The position numbers and the translations under genes were made by a program. Below are positions 8,216 to 19,199 of a DNA stretch of 64,000 bases, piece after piece. The stretch comes from JALZVT01 sp039029135 (lineage in GTDB: Bacteria; Pseudomonadota; Gammaproteobacteria; Pseudomonadales; Azotimanducaceae). Positions within the stretch are counted from its first letter, which is position 1. Every line of letters begins with the position of its first letter. The DNA lies in assembly GCA_039029135.1 (NCBI GenBank), contig JBCCGT010000015.1:1-64000 (forward strand). The letters run 5' to 3'. The notes beneath the pieces are model-generated. The model did no database searches and was not told where the DNA came from. It worked only from the letters and a program-made list of their open reading frames with translations.

Positions 8216-9493
8216 CTAGTCGATGATCGCCTGATACACCCGGGTGCGCAGTTCGCGTCGTATGGGATAGGTCGACGACGGGATGAGCTGGGTGTAAAAC
8301 ACGCAGTACAGATCCTCCTCGGGATCGAGCCAAAAGAAGGTGCTCGCGGCACCGCCCCAGTGGTGTTCCCCGACGGAGGTGACAAAGCTCGCCTTCACGG
8401 GGTCGATCACCACCGCCCAACCGAGGCCGAAGCCGATGCCGTCGTAGCTGGTCTCGCTCCAGACCGGCTGGCCCATCGCCGCCATGTCGCGGTTATCGGG
8501 CAGCTGGTTCAGCCGCATGTAGCGCATCGTCTTGGGACTCAGCAGCCGCGCGCCGTCGAGCTCGCCGCCGTTCAGGCACATCTGGCAGAACCGCCCATAG
8601 TCGCCGATGCTGCCCGTGAGACCGCCGCCGCCAGAATAGACGCTGGCGGGCTGCAGATAGCGGCTGCCGCTGGCCGCATCCTGCAGCTTCAGGCCGCCGC
8701 GCTCTGAGGGCTCGGGCGCCGCGCCCGTCGCCCCGACGCTGCTCATGTCGCCGCCAACCTCAGGGCCGTACAGCGCCGCAAAGCGTTCGTGGTTCTCCGC
8801 TGCTACGTGAAAGCCAGTTTCGTCCATGCCGAGTGGCGCGAAGATCTCCGTTTGCAGGAAGCTCGCCAGATCCTGACCAGACCAGACCTCGACCAGCCGG
8901 CCGAGCACGTCGATCGACACGCTGTAGTTCCACTGGCTGCCCGGCTGGCAGATCAGCGGCACCTGCGCGAGTGCCCGCACCGTGTCCTCGAGGTTCATGC
9001 CGCGATCGAATTCAAGCCCGCGCTCGCGATACAGCGCATCGACCGGGTTCGCCCGCATGAAGCCATAGGTCAGCCCCGACGTGTGCGTCATCAGGTGACG
9101 CACGGTGATGGGGCCAGCCGCCGGGACGCAGGCATCGAGATCGCCCGCGCCATTCCAGACGAGCGGATTCGCGAACTCCGGCAGGAAGCGGGCGATCGGG
9201 TCGTCGAGCTGAAAGGCACCGCGCTCATAGAGCAGCATCGCCGCGACGGTGGTGACGGGCTTCGTCATCGAGAAGATGCGGACGATGGAATCCGCGCTGA
9301 ACTCGCGGCCGATCTCCCGGTCCGAAAAGCCTGCGGCTTCACACATCGCTATCTTGCCGCGCCGGCCGACCAGCACCGACGCGCCTGCGAGCCGGTCGTC
9401 GATCTGGGCATGCAGCCAGTCGCTGACGCGCGCCAGACGCTCGCTCGACAGACCAACGGACTCCGGGGCGACGATCTCAAGTGGACGGTTCAT
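8216..9493 (-). CDS. Serine hydrolase, class C beta-lactamase / EstB-like
   Basis: Beta-lactamase-fold esterase or peptidase of 425 residues. The SxxK motif is S75-M-T-K78 within RIFSMTKPVTT. The Tyr motif falls in WNYSVSIDVLGRLVEV, and the C-terminal HWGGAASTFFWLDP takes the KTG/HxG place. These are features of the CubicO/EstB group rather than true beta-lactamases. No signal peptide is visible, so a cytoplasmic esterase is likely. The ATG at 9493 has an AGGAGAG ribosome site; the frame continues upstream but without family sequence. Confidence 0.87.
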   Translation of the reverse strand: MNRPLEIVAPESVGLSSERLARVSDWLHAQIDDRLAGASVLVGRRGKIAMCEAAGFSDREIGREFSADSIVRIFSMTKPVTTVAAMLLYERGAFQLDDPIARFLPEFANPLVWNGAGDLDACVPAAGPITVRHLMTHTSGLTYGFMRANPVDALYRERGLEFDRGMNLEDTVRALAQVPLICQPGSQWNYSVSIDVLGRLVEVWSGQDLASFLQTEIFAPLGMDETGFHVAAENHERFAALYGPEVGGDMSSVGATGAAPEPSERGGLKLQDAASGSRYLQPASVYSGGGGLTGSIGDYGRFCQMCLNGGELDGARLLSPKTMRYMRLNQLPDNRDMAAMGQPVWSETSYDGIGFGLGWAVVIDPVKASFVTSVGEHHWGGAASTFFWLDPEEDLYCVFYTQLIPSSTYPIRRELRTRVYQAIID

Positions 9494-9607
9494 AGGCTCT
9501 CCTGATTCCCGGCGGAAAACCGCATAATGCGATCTCAATAAACACAAGCAAGCTGCGGCGTACCCGCAGGGGAACACCATAGCGCCAATTCGGGGGAAGC
9601 TAACACC

Positions 9608-10027
9608 ATGAATATCGTTCGCTGGATACTCGCCATCTTCGTCGCGTTCGTCTTCGTCCAATCGCTGTTCTTCAAGTTCACCGGGTCCGAGGAGACCGTC
9701 ATCATCTTCAACACGATCGGCGAGTGGATGGCGGGCATACCGCTGCTGTCCTGGCTGAGCGGAGCCTTCGCCAGCGTCGGCGGCTACGTCGTTGGCTTCG
9801 TCGAACTGATCGCCGCCATATTGATACTGATTCCCAAGACGCGCATTCGCGGCGCGGCCGTTGGCATCTGCGTCATATCGGGCGCCATCTTCTTTCACCT
9901 GTTCACGCCGCTCGGCGTCGACCGGGTGGTCGACGCCGCGGGCAACACCGACGGCGGCGTGCTGTTCTACATGGCGTGCGGCGTGTGGGTGAGCTGCCTG
10001 CTGCTACTGCTACTGCGCAACCGCTGA
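9608..10027 (+). CDS. DoxX-like membrane protein
   Basis: Four-helix membrane protein of 139 residues with hydrophobic segments at about 4-22, 45-70, 76-98 and 116-135. The opening FKFTGSEET and the central VGFVELIAAILILIPKTR fit the DoxX-like/DoxD family. Their biochemical role is poorly defined; some members are linked to redox or thiosulfate metabolism. The START-domain gene follows after a short gap and probably shares its transcript. Confidence 0.75.
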   Translation: MNIVRWILAIFVAFVFVQSLFFKFTGSEETVIIFNTIGEWMAGIPLLSWLSGAFASVGGYVVGFVELIAAILILIPKTRIRGAAVGICVISGAIFFHLFTPLGVDRVVDAAGNTDGGVLFYMACGVWVSCLLLLLLRNR

Positions 10028-10040
10028 GTTGAGCACGGTC

Positions 10041-10760
10041 ATGTTCAAACGAGCAGCGCTTAACACCCTGATTACTGCCACCGCGCTGAGCCTGTGCGGG
10101 CCGGCGGCGGCCCATCACGACGCAACGGAATGGGAGGTCAAGCGCGACCGCGACGGTATAGTCATCAGCACACGCAGCGTCGAAGGTTCGCGCCACAAGA
10201 TGGTCCGCAGTGAGATGACGATCCCCGCGCGCCTGAGCGCGATCGTCGCCCTGCTGCAAGACACCGAGGCCTGCAAACAACTCTCCGAACTGTGTCGCGA
10301 GTCGCGCGTGCTGTCAGGAACGCCGCCAACCGATCTGGTGGTGTACACCTACAACGATTTGCCCTGGCCCGTCACGGATCGCGTGGGCGTGGTGCGCGCC
10401 CTGTGGTCGCAGGATCCCGCCAACGGCATCGTCACGATGGAGGCCGAGATCGTGCCCGGTCACATCGAGAAGGAAAACCGCACGATACGTCTAGAGAACG
10501 GCACCATCGTCTGGCGCCTGACGCCACTCGCCGACGGCATGGTCGAGGTCGTGCAGGATTCGCACGTCGATCCGGCGGGCCGCACGCCGGCCTGGTTGAC
10601 GAATCGCCTGCTCGTGGATGCGCCCTTTGAGACGCTCGTCGCCGTGCGCGAGATCCTGGCCAGTGGCCGCTACGCGCAGAGCAGCTACGCCTTTATCGAC
10701 GACGAACTGATCGCGAGCGAGCTGATGGGTGGGTCAACCGACGCAGACGACAACCGCTAG
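10041..10760 (+). CDS. START-domain lipid-binding protein, exported
   Basis: Protein of about 239 residues with an N-terminal signal peptide (FKRAALNTLITATALSLCGPAAAHH) followed by a START/SRPBCC fold. Supporting stretches are WEVKRDRDGIVISTRSVEG and YTYNDLPWPVTDRVGVV, the latter typical of bacterial START proteins. It probably carries a hydrophobic ligand in the periplasm. A TTG at 10029 is an alternative start; ATG at 10041 gives a cleaner signal peptide. The galT start is 16 bases after the stop, so the gene may be read through into the galactose genes. Confidence 0.8.
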   Translation: MFKRAALNTLITATALSLCGPAAAHHDATEWEVKRDRDGIVISTRSVEGSRHKMVRSEMTIPARLSAIVALLQDTEACKQLSELCRESRVLSGTPPTDLVVYTYNDLPWPVTDRVGVVRALWSQDPANGIVTMEAEIVPGHIEKENRTIRLENGTIVWRLTPLADGMVEVVQDSHVDPAGRTPAWLTNRLLVDAPFETLVAVREILASGRYAQSSYAFIDDELIASELMGGSTDADDNR

Positions 10761-10776
10761 CCGCGCGTCCAAACCG

Positions 10777-11852
10777 ATGGAATCCTTCGACGCCGCCCTG
10801 CATCCGCATCGGCGGCGCAACCCGCTAACCGGCGACTGGCAGTTGGTGTCCCCACAGCGCGGGCTGCGTCCGTGGCAGGGGGCGGTCGAGGCGCGCAGCG
10901 AGGCCGAGCGGCCAAGCTATGCGACCGACTGCTATCTATGTCCGGGGAACGTGCGCAGCAGCGGCGAACGAAATCCTGACTACGCGAGCACTTTCGTTTT
11001 CGACAACGATTTTCCGGCATTGCTGCCCACGTCGCCCGCCTTTGCGTCGGCCGATCCGCTCTTTGCGACGGCGGTCGAGCGCGGTCGCTGCCGCGTGATT
11101 TGCTATTCGCCCCGCCACGATCTGAGTCTTGCCGAGTTGGACGACAACGCGATTGCGGCCGTTGTGAACACCTGGGCGCACGAGAGCACGACCATCGGCC
11201 GCGCGTTCCCCTGGGTACAGATCTTCGAGAACAAGGGCGAGCAGATGGGCTGCTCAATGCCGCACCCCCATGGCCAGATCTGGGCGCAGTCGAGCGCGCC
11301 GACGCTCGTCGCGCGCGAGTCCACGCAGCAGGCGAACTATCTCGCGGCTGAATCCAGCAACCTGCTGCTCGACTACGCGCAGCGCGAGTCGACGCTGGGC
11401 GAACGCGTGATCGCTCAGAACGACGACTGGCTGGCAGTCGTCCCCTACTGGGCCGCATGGCCTTTCGAAGTGCTGCTGCTGCCGCTCGCCCCCGCGCAGC
11501 GAATCAGCGCGCTGGATACGGCCCGCCGCTGGACACTCGCACGGCTACTGCGCGAGATCGCGGCACGCTACGACAATTTGTTCGAGTGCCCGTTTCCCTA
11601 TTCGATGGGCTGGCATCAGGCGCCGGAAGACGGCGAAGATCATCCGGAATGGCAGCTACACGCGCACTTTTATCCGCCGCTGCTGCGCTCGGCCGAGGTG
11701 CGCAAGTTCATGGTGGGCTACGAGATGCTGGCCGAGGCGCAGCGCGACATCACGCCCGAACAGGCCGCGATGCGCCTGCGCGCGGTCTCGTCGATGCACT
11801 ATCGCAGCGGCCGCGCGTCTCCTGCTTCTCCGCCGTCGTCGGATCGCAGCAG

Positions 11853-11856
<4 letters not shown>
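10777..11856 (+). CDS. galT: Galactose-1-phosphate uridylyltransferase
   Basis: Leloir-pathway enzyme that exchanges galactose-1-phosphate with UDP-glucose, 359 residues against about 348 in E. coli. The active-site signature HPHGQIW is at residues 163-169, with His165 as the expected nucleophile. NPLTGDWQLVSP and CYLCPGN near the N-terminus are standard, the latter including a zinc-site cysteine pair. The ATG at 10777 is chosen over an upstream GTG because homology begins there. The C-terminal 20 residues are Ser/Pro-rich and probably disordered. The stop overlaps the galK start. Confidence 0.95.
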
Positions 11857-13004
<1,148 letters not shown>

Positions 13005-13038
13005 TGTCGCCTGCAGGGCCGGGGAGACCGACCAACCG

Positions 13039-16000
13039 ATGAATCGTGAAGATTTTCGCGCCTGGGAAACCTCGGCGCTCACCTCACTCAATCGCCTGCC
13101 GGCGCACACGCCGCTTAGTAGCTGGCGCGACCGGGAAGCCGCGCGGCGCGCAGACCCGGCCGCGGCACGCCTGTCTCTCGACGGCACATGGACCTTTGCG
13201 CTCGCGGCGCGGCCCGAGGACGAGCCGCCGGGCTGGCTCGACGCGGCGTGGACCAGCGCGAACATCGCGGTCCCCGGCAACTGGCAGCTACAGGGCTACG
13301 ATCACCCGATCTATACCAACGTCCGCTATCCGTTTCCGCGCCGGCCGCCGCTGGTGCCGGCGGACAACCCAACGGGCTTCTACGGACGCGATTTCGATCT
13401 GCCGGCCGACTGGTCGGCCGGGCAAACCCGAGTCGTCTTTGACGGTGTAAACAGCGCAATGACGCTGTACTGCAACGGCACATTCGTCGGTTACTCCCAG
13501 GACAGTCGACTGGCCGCAGAGTTCGACCTGACGCCCTACCTGCAGCCCGGCCGCAACCGACTGAACGTCATGGTGCCGCGCTGGTGCGACGGCAGCTATC
13601 TGGAAGATCAGGACATGTGGTGGCTGTCCGGCATCTATCGATCGGTCTATCTGCTGCATAAACCCGAAAGTCACATTCGAGATCTGCGCGCGACGGCCGC
13701 CCTTGTCAACGACTACCGGGACGGCGAGCTGAGCATCGAGGTCAGCACCGCGAACGCGCAGGGCGCGAGTCTGCGCGCGACGCTGTGGCGGGACGCAGAT
13801 TTGATCGCCGAGCGGCAAGTCGACATCGGCACGCCGTCGGTGGACGAGATGGGCGGCTATCGCGAGCGCGCCTGGGTGCAACTGCGCGCGCCGCGCGCAG
13901 CAACCTGGAGCGCGGAGGCACCCGAGCTGTATCGCCTGACCGTGGAACTGCTCGACGGCGACGGCGGACTCATCGAGGTCGAGGCCACCGACGTCGGCTT
14001 TCGGACCGTCGAGATCAAAGACGGGCAGCTCTGCCTGAACGGTCGTCCGCTGCTGATTCGCGGGGTTAACAAGCACGAGCACCATCCACAGCTCGGCCAC
14101 GCCGAACCGCTGGCGGACGTCGAGGCGCACCTGAAGTTGATGAAGCGCCACAACTTCAACGCGGTGCGCTGCTCGCACTATCCGCACCAGCCGGGGTTCT
14201 ACGCGCTGTGCAACCGACTCGGCCTGTACGTGATTGACGAAGCGAACATCGAAACCCACGGCATGACACCGATGCGACGGTTGACCGACGACCCGGCCTG
14301 GCTAAGCGCGATCACCGAGCGCGCGACTCGAATGGTTGCGCGCGATTTCAATCATGCCTCGATCATCGTCTGGTCGCTCGGCAACGAGTCCGGCTACGGC
14401 GCGGCGCACGATGCGATGTACGGCTGGATCAAGCGTACCGACCCAAGCCGTCCGGTGCAGTACGAGGGCGGCGGTTCGGACACGGCGGCGACCGACATCA
14501 TCTGTCCCATGTACGCGCGCACCGACCAGGATCTGCCCAGCCGCTTCCGCGAGTCCACGCCCAGCCTGCGCGGCTGGCTCGACAGGCCGCAGGAGTCACG
14601 ACCCATCATCCTGTGCGAGTACGCCCACGCGATGGGCAACAGTCTCGGAAATTTCGCGGACTACTGGCAGGCGTTTCGCGCCCATCCTCGGCTGCAGGGC
14701 GGATTCATCTGGGACTGGGTCGATCAGGGGCTCACGGCGCAGACCGACGACGGCACCGACTATTGGGCTTACGGCGGCGACTTCGGCGATCAGATCAACG
14801 ATCGCCAGTTCTGCATCAACGGTCTCGTGTTTCCCGATCGCACGCCGCATCCCGCGCTGTTCGAGGCGGGCCGCGTCCAGCAGCCGCTGCAGTTCGCCTG
14901 GGATGGCGAGACCCTGACGGTAACCAGCGAACATCTGTTCCGCAGCACCGACAACGAGTTGCTGCGCTGGCGCTTCGCAGGCGCCGCGGGCCCGCTCGCA
15001 GAGGGGGAGGAGACGCTGGTCGTCGCGCCGGGCGACACGGCGCACTTGCGCCTCGAACAGCCAGACGCCGACGGCAGCCAGTGGCTGAACGTTTGGGTCG
15101 AGGCGCGCGAGGCCACGCCCTGGTGCGAGGCAGGTTGGCGCATCGCCGCACACCAGTTTCTGCTCGCCGACGCTGAAGCCGACGCAGAGGCCGACGCCGA
15201 GGCCGAGGGCGCGACGGCGGCGAGCGAGCGGTACGCGCCGCGGCAAACAGACAGGTCCTGGGTCGCGGCGCGAGAAGGTGTCCGATGGACGATCGACAGA
15301 ACAACCGGCTGGCTAAGCTCCATCGAACGCGACGGGGTCGAGCTGCTGGCCGCGCCGCTCGCCGATCATTTCGAGCGCGCGCCGCTGGACAACGACATCG
15401 GCGCATCCGAAGCGGATAACCCGGACCCGCGCGCCTACGCCAATCGCTGGCGCGAAGCGGGCCTTTACGATCTGCAGCACCGCTGCGTCGAGGCGCGCCA
15501 GGAGGGCGAGGTCTTGATCACGCGCCACCTGCACCGAGCGAACGGCGTCGAGCGCTTGAACAGCGAGTGGCGCTTTCGTTTTGGGATCGACGGCACGCTC
15601 GACATCGGCGTTGAGGTGCAGATCGCGGATGACATGCCGCCGCTGCCGCGCGTCGGCGCTGCCTTTCAGGCCGCGCGGCCCCCAGAGCGGATCGAGTGGC
15701 TGGGCCGAGGCCCGTTCGAGAACATGCCGGATCGCAAGGCGGCCGCGGACATCGGCCGCTGGTCGCTGCCGCTCGAGGCCATGCACACCGACTACATCTT
15801 CCCCAGCGATAACGGTCTGCGCACGGATACCCGCTGGCTGCAGGTCGGCGCGCTGCGTATTGCGGGCGCGTTCGCCTTTGCGATCAGTCCCTACGGCCAG
15901 GCGCAGCTACGCCTTGCGCGTCACCCGCACGAGCTGCGGCCGCTGGACGAGCCGTTCGTCTACGTGGACGGCTATCACATGGGCGCGGGCGGCGACGACT

Positions 16001-16089
16001 CCTGGAGTCCCAGCGTGAAGACGCGCTATTTGCTCAACGAGCGGCGCTATCGTTGGCGCATGCAGCTCGCTGTCACGCCCACGCCCTGA
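13039..16089 (+). CDS. lacZ: Beta-galactosidase, GH2 LacZ type
   Basis: Glycoside hydrolase family 2 enzyme of 1016 residues, full length against 1024 in E. coli. It hydrolyses lactose and other beta-galactosides. The acid/base region reads LGNESGYG with Glu450 and the nucleophile region ILCEYAHAMGNS with Glu527, matching Glu461 and Glu537 of E. coli. The N-terminal sugar-binding, immunoglobulin-like, TIM-barrel and C-terminal beta-sandwich domains all appear present. A three-unit DAEA repeat is inserted near residues 711-722. No signal peptide is seen, so the enzyme is cytoplasmic and needs imported substrate. Confidence 0.95.
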   Translation: MNREDFRAWETSALTSLNRLPAHTPLSSWRDREAARRADPAAARLSLDGTWTFALAARPEDEPPGWLDAAWTSANIAVPGNWQLQGYDHPIYTNVRYPFPRRPPLVPADNPTGFYGRDFDLPADWSAGQTRVVFDGVNSAMTLYCNGTFVGYSQDSRLAAEFDLTPYLQPGRNRLNVMVPRWCDGSYLEDQDMWWLSGIYRSVYLLHKPESHIRDLRATAALVNDYRDGELSIEVSTANAQGASLRATLWRDADLIAERQVDIGTPSVDEMGGYRERAWVQLRAPRAATWSAEAPELYRLTVELLDGDGGLIEVEATDVGFRTVEIKDGQLCLNGRPLLIRGVNKHEHHPQLGHAEPLADVEAHLKLMKRHNFNAVRCSHYPHQPGFYALCNRLGLYVIDEANIETHGMTPMRRLTDDPAWLSAITERATRMVARDFNHASIIVWSLGNESGYGAAHDAMYGWIKRTDPSRPVQYEGGGSDTAATDIICPMYARTDQDLPSRFRESTPSLRGWLDRPQESRPIILCEYAHAMGNSLGNFADYWQAFRAHPRLQGGFIWDWVDQGLTAQTDDGTDYWAYGGDFGDQINDRQFCINGLVFPDRTPHPALFEAGRVQQPLQFAWDGETLTVTSEHLFRSTDNELLRWRFAGAAGPLAEGEETLVVAPGDTAHLRLEQPDADGSQWLNVWVEAREATPWCEAGWRIAAHQFLLADAEADAEADAEAEGATAASERYAPRQTDRSWVAAREGVRWTIDRTTGWLSSIERDGVELLAAPLADHFERAPLDNDIGASEADNPDPRAYANRWREAGLYDLQHRCVEARQEGEVLITRHLHRANGVERLNSEWRFRFGIDGTLDIGVEVQIADDMPPLPRVGAAFQAARPPERIEWLGRGPFENMPDRKAAADIGRWSLPLEAMHTDYIFPSDNGLRTDTRWLQVGALRIAGAFAFAISPYGQAQLRLARHPHELRPLDEPFVYVDGYHMGAGGDDSWSPSVKTRYLLNERRYRWRMQLAVTPTP
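15169..15204 (+). repeat. 12-base repeat encoding DAEA x3 inside lacZ
   Basis: Three consecutive 12-base units each encode DAEA, followed by a further acidic EAEG. The units differ at third codon positions. The insertion lies in a linker ahead of the C-terminal sandwich domain and looks like replication slippage. Confidence 0.8.
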
Positions 16090-16102
16090 AGCCCGCGGCG
16101 CG

Positions 16103-17488
16103 TCAGTACGGCCGCCGGTCGTCCGGCTGGCGCACGACAATCGCGGCCAGCAACAGGGCCGCAATTCCCGCAGCACACAGCGCCTCGACCGCCAGGTAGC
16201 CGCCCGTCAGGTCGTAGCCCAGGCTGAAGAGAAACGGACCGATGGCGCTCGCGAAAACGGTGATGGACGTGTTCAAGCCGCTGATCTCGCCCAGATGCAG
16301 GCTGCCGAACAGGCGGATGAATGAGACGTTGGAGATCACGCCCCACAGGCCGCCGCCCGCGCCGAAGCCTGCAACGAGCAGCCAGTAGCCCCAGGGTTCG
16401 TGCAGGTTCATGAGCCCGACGGCACCCAGCAGGAAGGCCGTCAACATCACCAACAGGAAGGGGCGCAGTCGCGTGCGGTCGACGACGGCGCTGCCGAGCA
16501 GATTGACAGCGGTCGAGACCATCGCCTGCGGCAGGAAATACGCGAACGCCTCATCGCGGTCGCGCCCGGCGGCCGCGAAGATCGAGACGATGTGAAAGGT
16601 CACCGCGGTACCGAACAGCGCATGTATCGACAGGCCGCCGCTGTAGAGCCAGAAGCTGGGCGATCGCCGCGCCTCATGCAGCGTGCGATTCGGTGCCCTG
16701 TACGCTTGCACCGTCGTGGCCTGCGCATCGACCGGCACGCCGTCGGGCAGCAGCCCCTCCTGCTCCGGCGAGTTGCGCAGCAGGATCAGCGCAAGCAGCG
16801 CGAAGCCGAAGATCAGCGCGCCCGACATGAGCCACAGCGCGCCACGCCAGCCGCTCCAGTCGATCATGAGCGCAATGACCAGCGGCGCGATGGAGAAGCC
16901 GAGCGAGACAAACACCCCCCGCACGCCGGCGACCAGACCGCGGCGACGCTCGAACCACAGCAGCAGCACGTTGCGCGATGCGCTGGTGAGAACGCCCTGG
17001 CCGGAGAACCGCACGCCGAAGTAGCCCACCAGAATGAGTGGCATGGTGATCGCAGCCAACGGCACACCGAGCACCCCAGCGATCGCACCACCCAGCCAAT
17101 CGATAGAGGCGATGAAGGCCACCATGACGCCGAGCACGACGCTGGAACCGACGACCATGATCCGGGCACCCACCCGGTCATAGAGGCGGCCCGCGCGGGT
17201 CAGCAGAAACGCGCTGCCGACTGTGCCGCACAGGTAGGCGAAGGACAGCTCCGAGCGGGTCAGGCCAAAGGCCTCGATGAACGGATCGGTAAAGACCGCC
17301 ATGCCCATGGTCTGTCCGGGGACGCTCATAAGAAACCCGAGCGTGGACAGAAACCAGATTACCCAGCCGTAGAAGAACGGCCAGCGGTCGACGGCGAACG
17401 GCCAGCGGGGCGGTAGGCTCAGGCCTGGCCGATGATCAAATCGTTGCGACAAGGTGCGTCCAGATGCGTTGCAGGAACGCCAGGACAA
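16103..17488 (-). CDS. MFS transporter, MCT/OFA-like
   Basis: Twelve-helix major facilitator of up to 461 residues. The opening FYGWVIWFLSTLGFLMS and the loop GRLYDRVGARIM (the helix 2-3 signature) fit the monocarboxylate/oxalate-formate group more than LacY. The start is uncertain: the frame opens at a TTG (17488) and the first 35 or so residues are not hydrophobic, so a shorter protein beginning at an internal TTG near 17452 is possible. It ends 13 bases from the lacZ stop on the opposite strand. Transport of a galactoside is possible from context but not shown by sequence. Confidence 0.82.
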   Translation of the reverse strand: MSWRSCNASGRTLSQRFDHRPGLSLPPRWPFAVDRWPFFYGWVIWFLSTLGFLMSVPGQTMGMAVFTDPFIEAFGLTRSELSFAYLCGTVGSAFLLTRAGRLYDRVGARIMVVGSSVVLGVMVAFIASIDWLGGAIAGVLGVPLAAITMPLILVGYFGVRFSGQGVLTSASRNVLLLWFERRRGLVAGVRGVFVSLGFSIAPLVIALMIDWSGWRGALWLMSGALIFGFALLALILLRNSPEQEGLLPDGVPVDAQATTVQAYRAPNRTLHEARRSPSFWLYSGGLSIHALFGTAVTFHIVSIFAAAGRDRDEAFAYFLPQAMVSTAVNLLGSAVVDRTRLRPFLLVMLTAFLLGAVGLMNLHEPWGYWLLVAGFGAGGGLWGVISNVSFIRLFGSLHLGEISGLNTSITVFASAIGPFLFSLGYDLTGGYLAVEALCAAGIAALLLAAIVVRQPDDRRPY

Positions 17489-17667
17489 ATTGAGCTTTTA
17501 AAAAGCCGTCGGGCCGGGCGCCGCACAAATTCTAGCGGAACCGCCCTTGTGCTAACCTCCTCGATCGCGTCGAGCCGTGCTGTTGCCTGGCCCCACATAG
17601 CCCACCGGATGCTCTCGCACCCCCCCGCCCGCCGCGCCGCAATCAACCCACAAGACACTCGTGCAAC

Positions 17668-18438
17668 TTGAAACGCTCTCTGCGCCAAACTTGGAATCTG
17701 ATCTGGCAGAAGTCGGTTTCCGATCTGCAGTCGGAATCAGCCAGAGCCCTGCTCGGTCTCCTGTGGTGGATCATCGAACCCGTGCTGTACATGGCCGTGT
17801 TCTATCTCGTCTTCAAGATCGGGTTCCGCATGGGCGGCCCCGACTTCGTCGCCTTCCTCCTGGCTGGACTCGTTTGTTGGAAGTGGTTTCAGGGCACCGT
17901 CAGCGCCGCATGCACGGCGCTGATTGCCAACCAGGGCCTGATGGCCCAGGTCTACCTGCCCAAGTGGTCGTTCGTGGCCATGGTTGTGCTGACGAACGCG
18001 TTCAAGTTCTCGCTCTTGCTGCTGCTGTTTTTGCTCTACCTGCTGGCCGAGGGCTATCGACCCACGGGAAACTGGTTATACCTGGTGCCGCTGCTGGGAA
18101 GCCTGCTGATTCTGATTTGCGGCTGCGCCGCCAACAGCGCGTTCGTCACCTGTTTCGTGCCCGAGGCCAAGCTGATCATCGACAACGGTCTCATGCTGCT
18201 GTTTTTCGTATCGGGGATCTTTTTCGACATCAGCGCGCGGGACACCGCGATCGGGGACGCTCTGCTGCTAAATCCGCTGGCGGGCTGGTTCGCGAGCTTT
18301 CGGCACGTGGTTCTGGAGGGCGGTCGGCCTGAACTGCACACCATCGTGACCGTGAGCGTGACGGGGGCCATCCTGCTGCTGATCGGCGTCGGCCTGCTGA
18401 GGCGATTCGATCATCAGATCGCCAAGGTTTCGCTGTGA
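17668..18438 (+). CDS. wzm: Polysaccharide ABC exporter permease 1 (Wzm-like)
   Basis: ABC-2 type permease of 256 residues with six hydrophobic segments, resembling Wzm/RfbD subunits that export O-antigen or teichoic-type chains across the inner membrane. The opening LLWWIIEPVLYMAVFYLVF is characteristic. The apparent start is TTG; no better codon is found nearby. Its stop overlaps the ATPase GTG as GTGA. This is the first of two such exporters in the window. Confidence 0.87.
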   Translation: MKRSLRQTWNLIWQKSVSDLQSESARALLGLLWWIIEPVLYMAVFYLVFKIGFRMGGPDFVAFLLAGLVCWKWFQGTVSAACTALIANQGLMAQVYLPKWSFVAMVVLTNAFKFSLLLLLFLLYLLAEGYRPTGNWLYLVPLLGSLLILICGCAANSAFVTCFVPEAKLIIDNGLMLLFFVSGIFFDISARDTAIGDALLLNPLAGWFASFRHVVLEGGRPELHTIVTVSVTGAILLLIGVGLLRRFDHQIAKVSL

Positions 18439-19133
18439 GCCATCAGACGCTGATATCGCTGCGGGACGTTTCCTTCGCCTACGGCAATCGTCTGTTCAGT
18501 CGTGGGAGCCCGGACGTCCTCGCTCGAGTGTCATTCGACGTGCTCGCCGGCGAAACGCTTGCCGTACTTGGGCGCAACGGCGCGGGTAAGACCACGCTGT
18601 TGCGCCTGCTCGCCGGCATCTTCGCACCCGACAGCGGCAAGATCTGGCGCGCCGATGTGGAGATCTCTTTGCTGTCGCTTCAGGTCGGGTTCGTCGAACA
18701 CCTGAGCGGCCGCCAGAACGCTCGGATCAGCGCCATGATGCTCGGCAAGTCGAGAAGCTGGGTTGATCAACACATCGACGAGATCGCCGATTTCGCGGAG
18801 CTGGGCAGCGTCCTCGACAGACCGTTGAAAACCTATTCCGCCGGCATGCGCGCGAGGCTCGGCTTTTCTGTGGGCTACCTTGCCGATCCCGAAGTCATTC
18901 TGATCGACGAGGTGCTCGGCGTCGGCGACATCGAGTTCCAGGAAAAATCGAGCGCAGCAATGAAAGAGCGATTGCAATCGAACAAGACGGTCGTGCTAGT
19001 CACTCATCAGCTCGACACGGTCGCAGAGCTCGCGGACCGGGTGGTGTGGATCGAAGGCGGCGAAGTGCGAAATCAGGGCGCGGTCGGCGACATCATCGCG
19101 GCGTACCGAGCGTACAGCCGAGATCCCGGTTAG
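18435..19133 (+). CDS. wzt: Polysaccharide ABC exporter ATPase 1 (Wzt-like, short form)
   Basis: ATPase of 232 residues partnering the preceding permease. Walker A (GRNGAGKTT), a signature-like YSAGMRARLGFSVGY, Walker B (VILIDEVLGVGD) and the H loop (VTHQ) are present. YSAGMRARL in place of LSGGQ is usual for Wzt-type exporters. It lacks the C-terminal carbohydrate-binding domain of the second Wzt, so chain recognition, if needed, must come from elsewhere. Confidence 0.88.
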   Translation: MSHQTLISLRDVSFAYGNRLFSRGSPDVLARVSFDVLAGETLAVLGRNGAGKTTLLRLLAGIFAPDSGKIWRADVEISLLSLQVGFVEHLSGRQNARISAMMLGKSRSWVDQHIDEIADFAELGSVLDRPLKTYSAGMRARLGFSVGYLADPEVILIDEVLGVGDIEFQEKSSAAMKERLQSNKTVVLVTHQLDTVAELADRVVWIEGGEVRNQGAVGDIIAAYRAYSRDPG

Positions 19134-19199
19134 CGCGTTGGCCTGCCGATCGGCCAAAGCAGTCCCGCACCAATGCAATCACCGACAACGCACCGCGCT

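Noticed and set aside
8360..9505. Several long plus-strand reading frames opposite the serine hydrolase gene
   Set aside because: They are shadows of the real gene in GC-rich DNA. The minus-strand frame carries the SxxK and other family motifs; the plus frames show no domain, signal or start context.
13288..14259. Long minus-strand frame inside lacZ
   Set aside because: It is opposite an unambiguous GH2 enzyme with both catalytic glutamates and has no recognisable features of its own.
16400..17416. 338-codon plus-strand frame opposite the MFS transporter
   Set aside because: Its translation is rich in Arg, Gln, His and Asp without family motifs, while the minus strand gives twelve clear membrane helices.
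17489..17667. JUMPstart/ops-type RfaH element before the first Wzm gene
   Set aside because: The gap between the MFS and Wzm genes was read for the ggcggtagc-type element and none was found.
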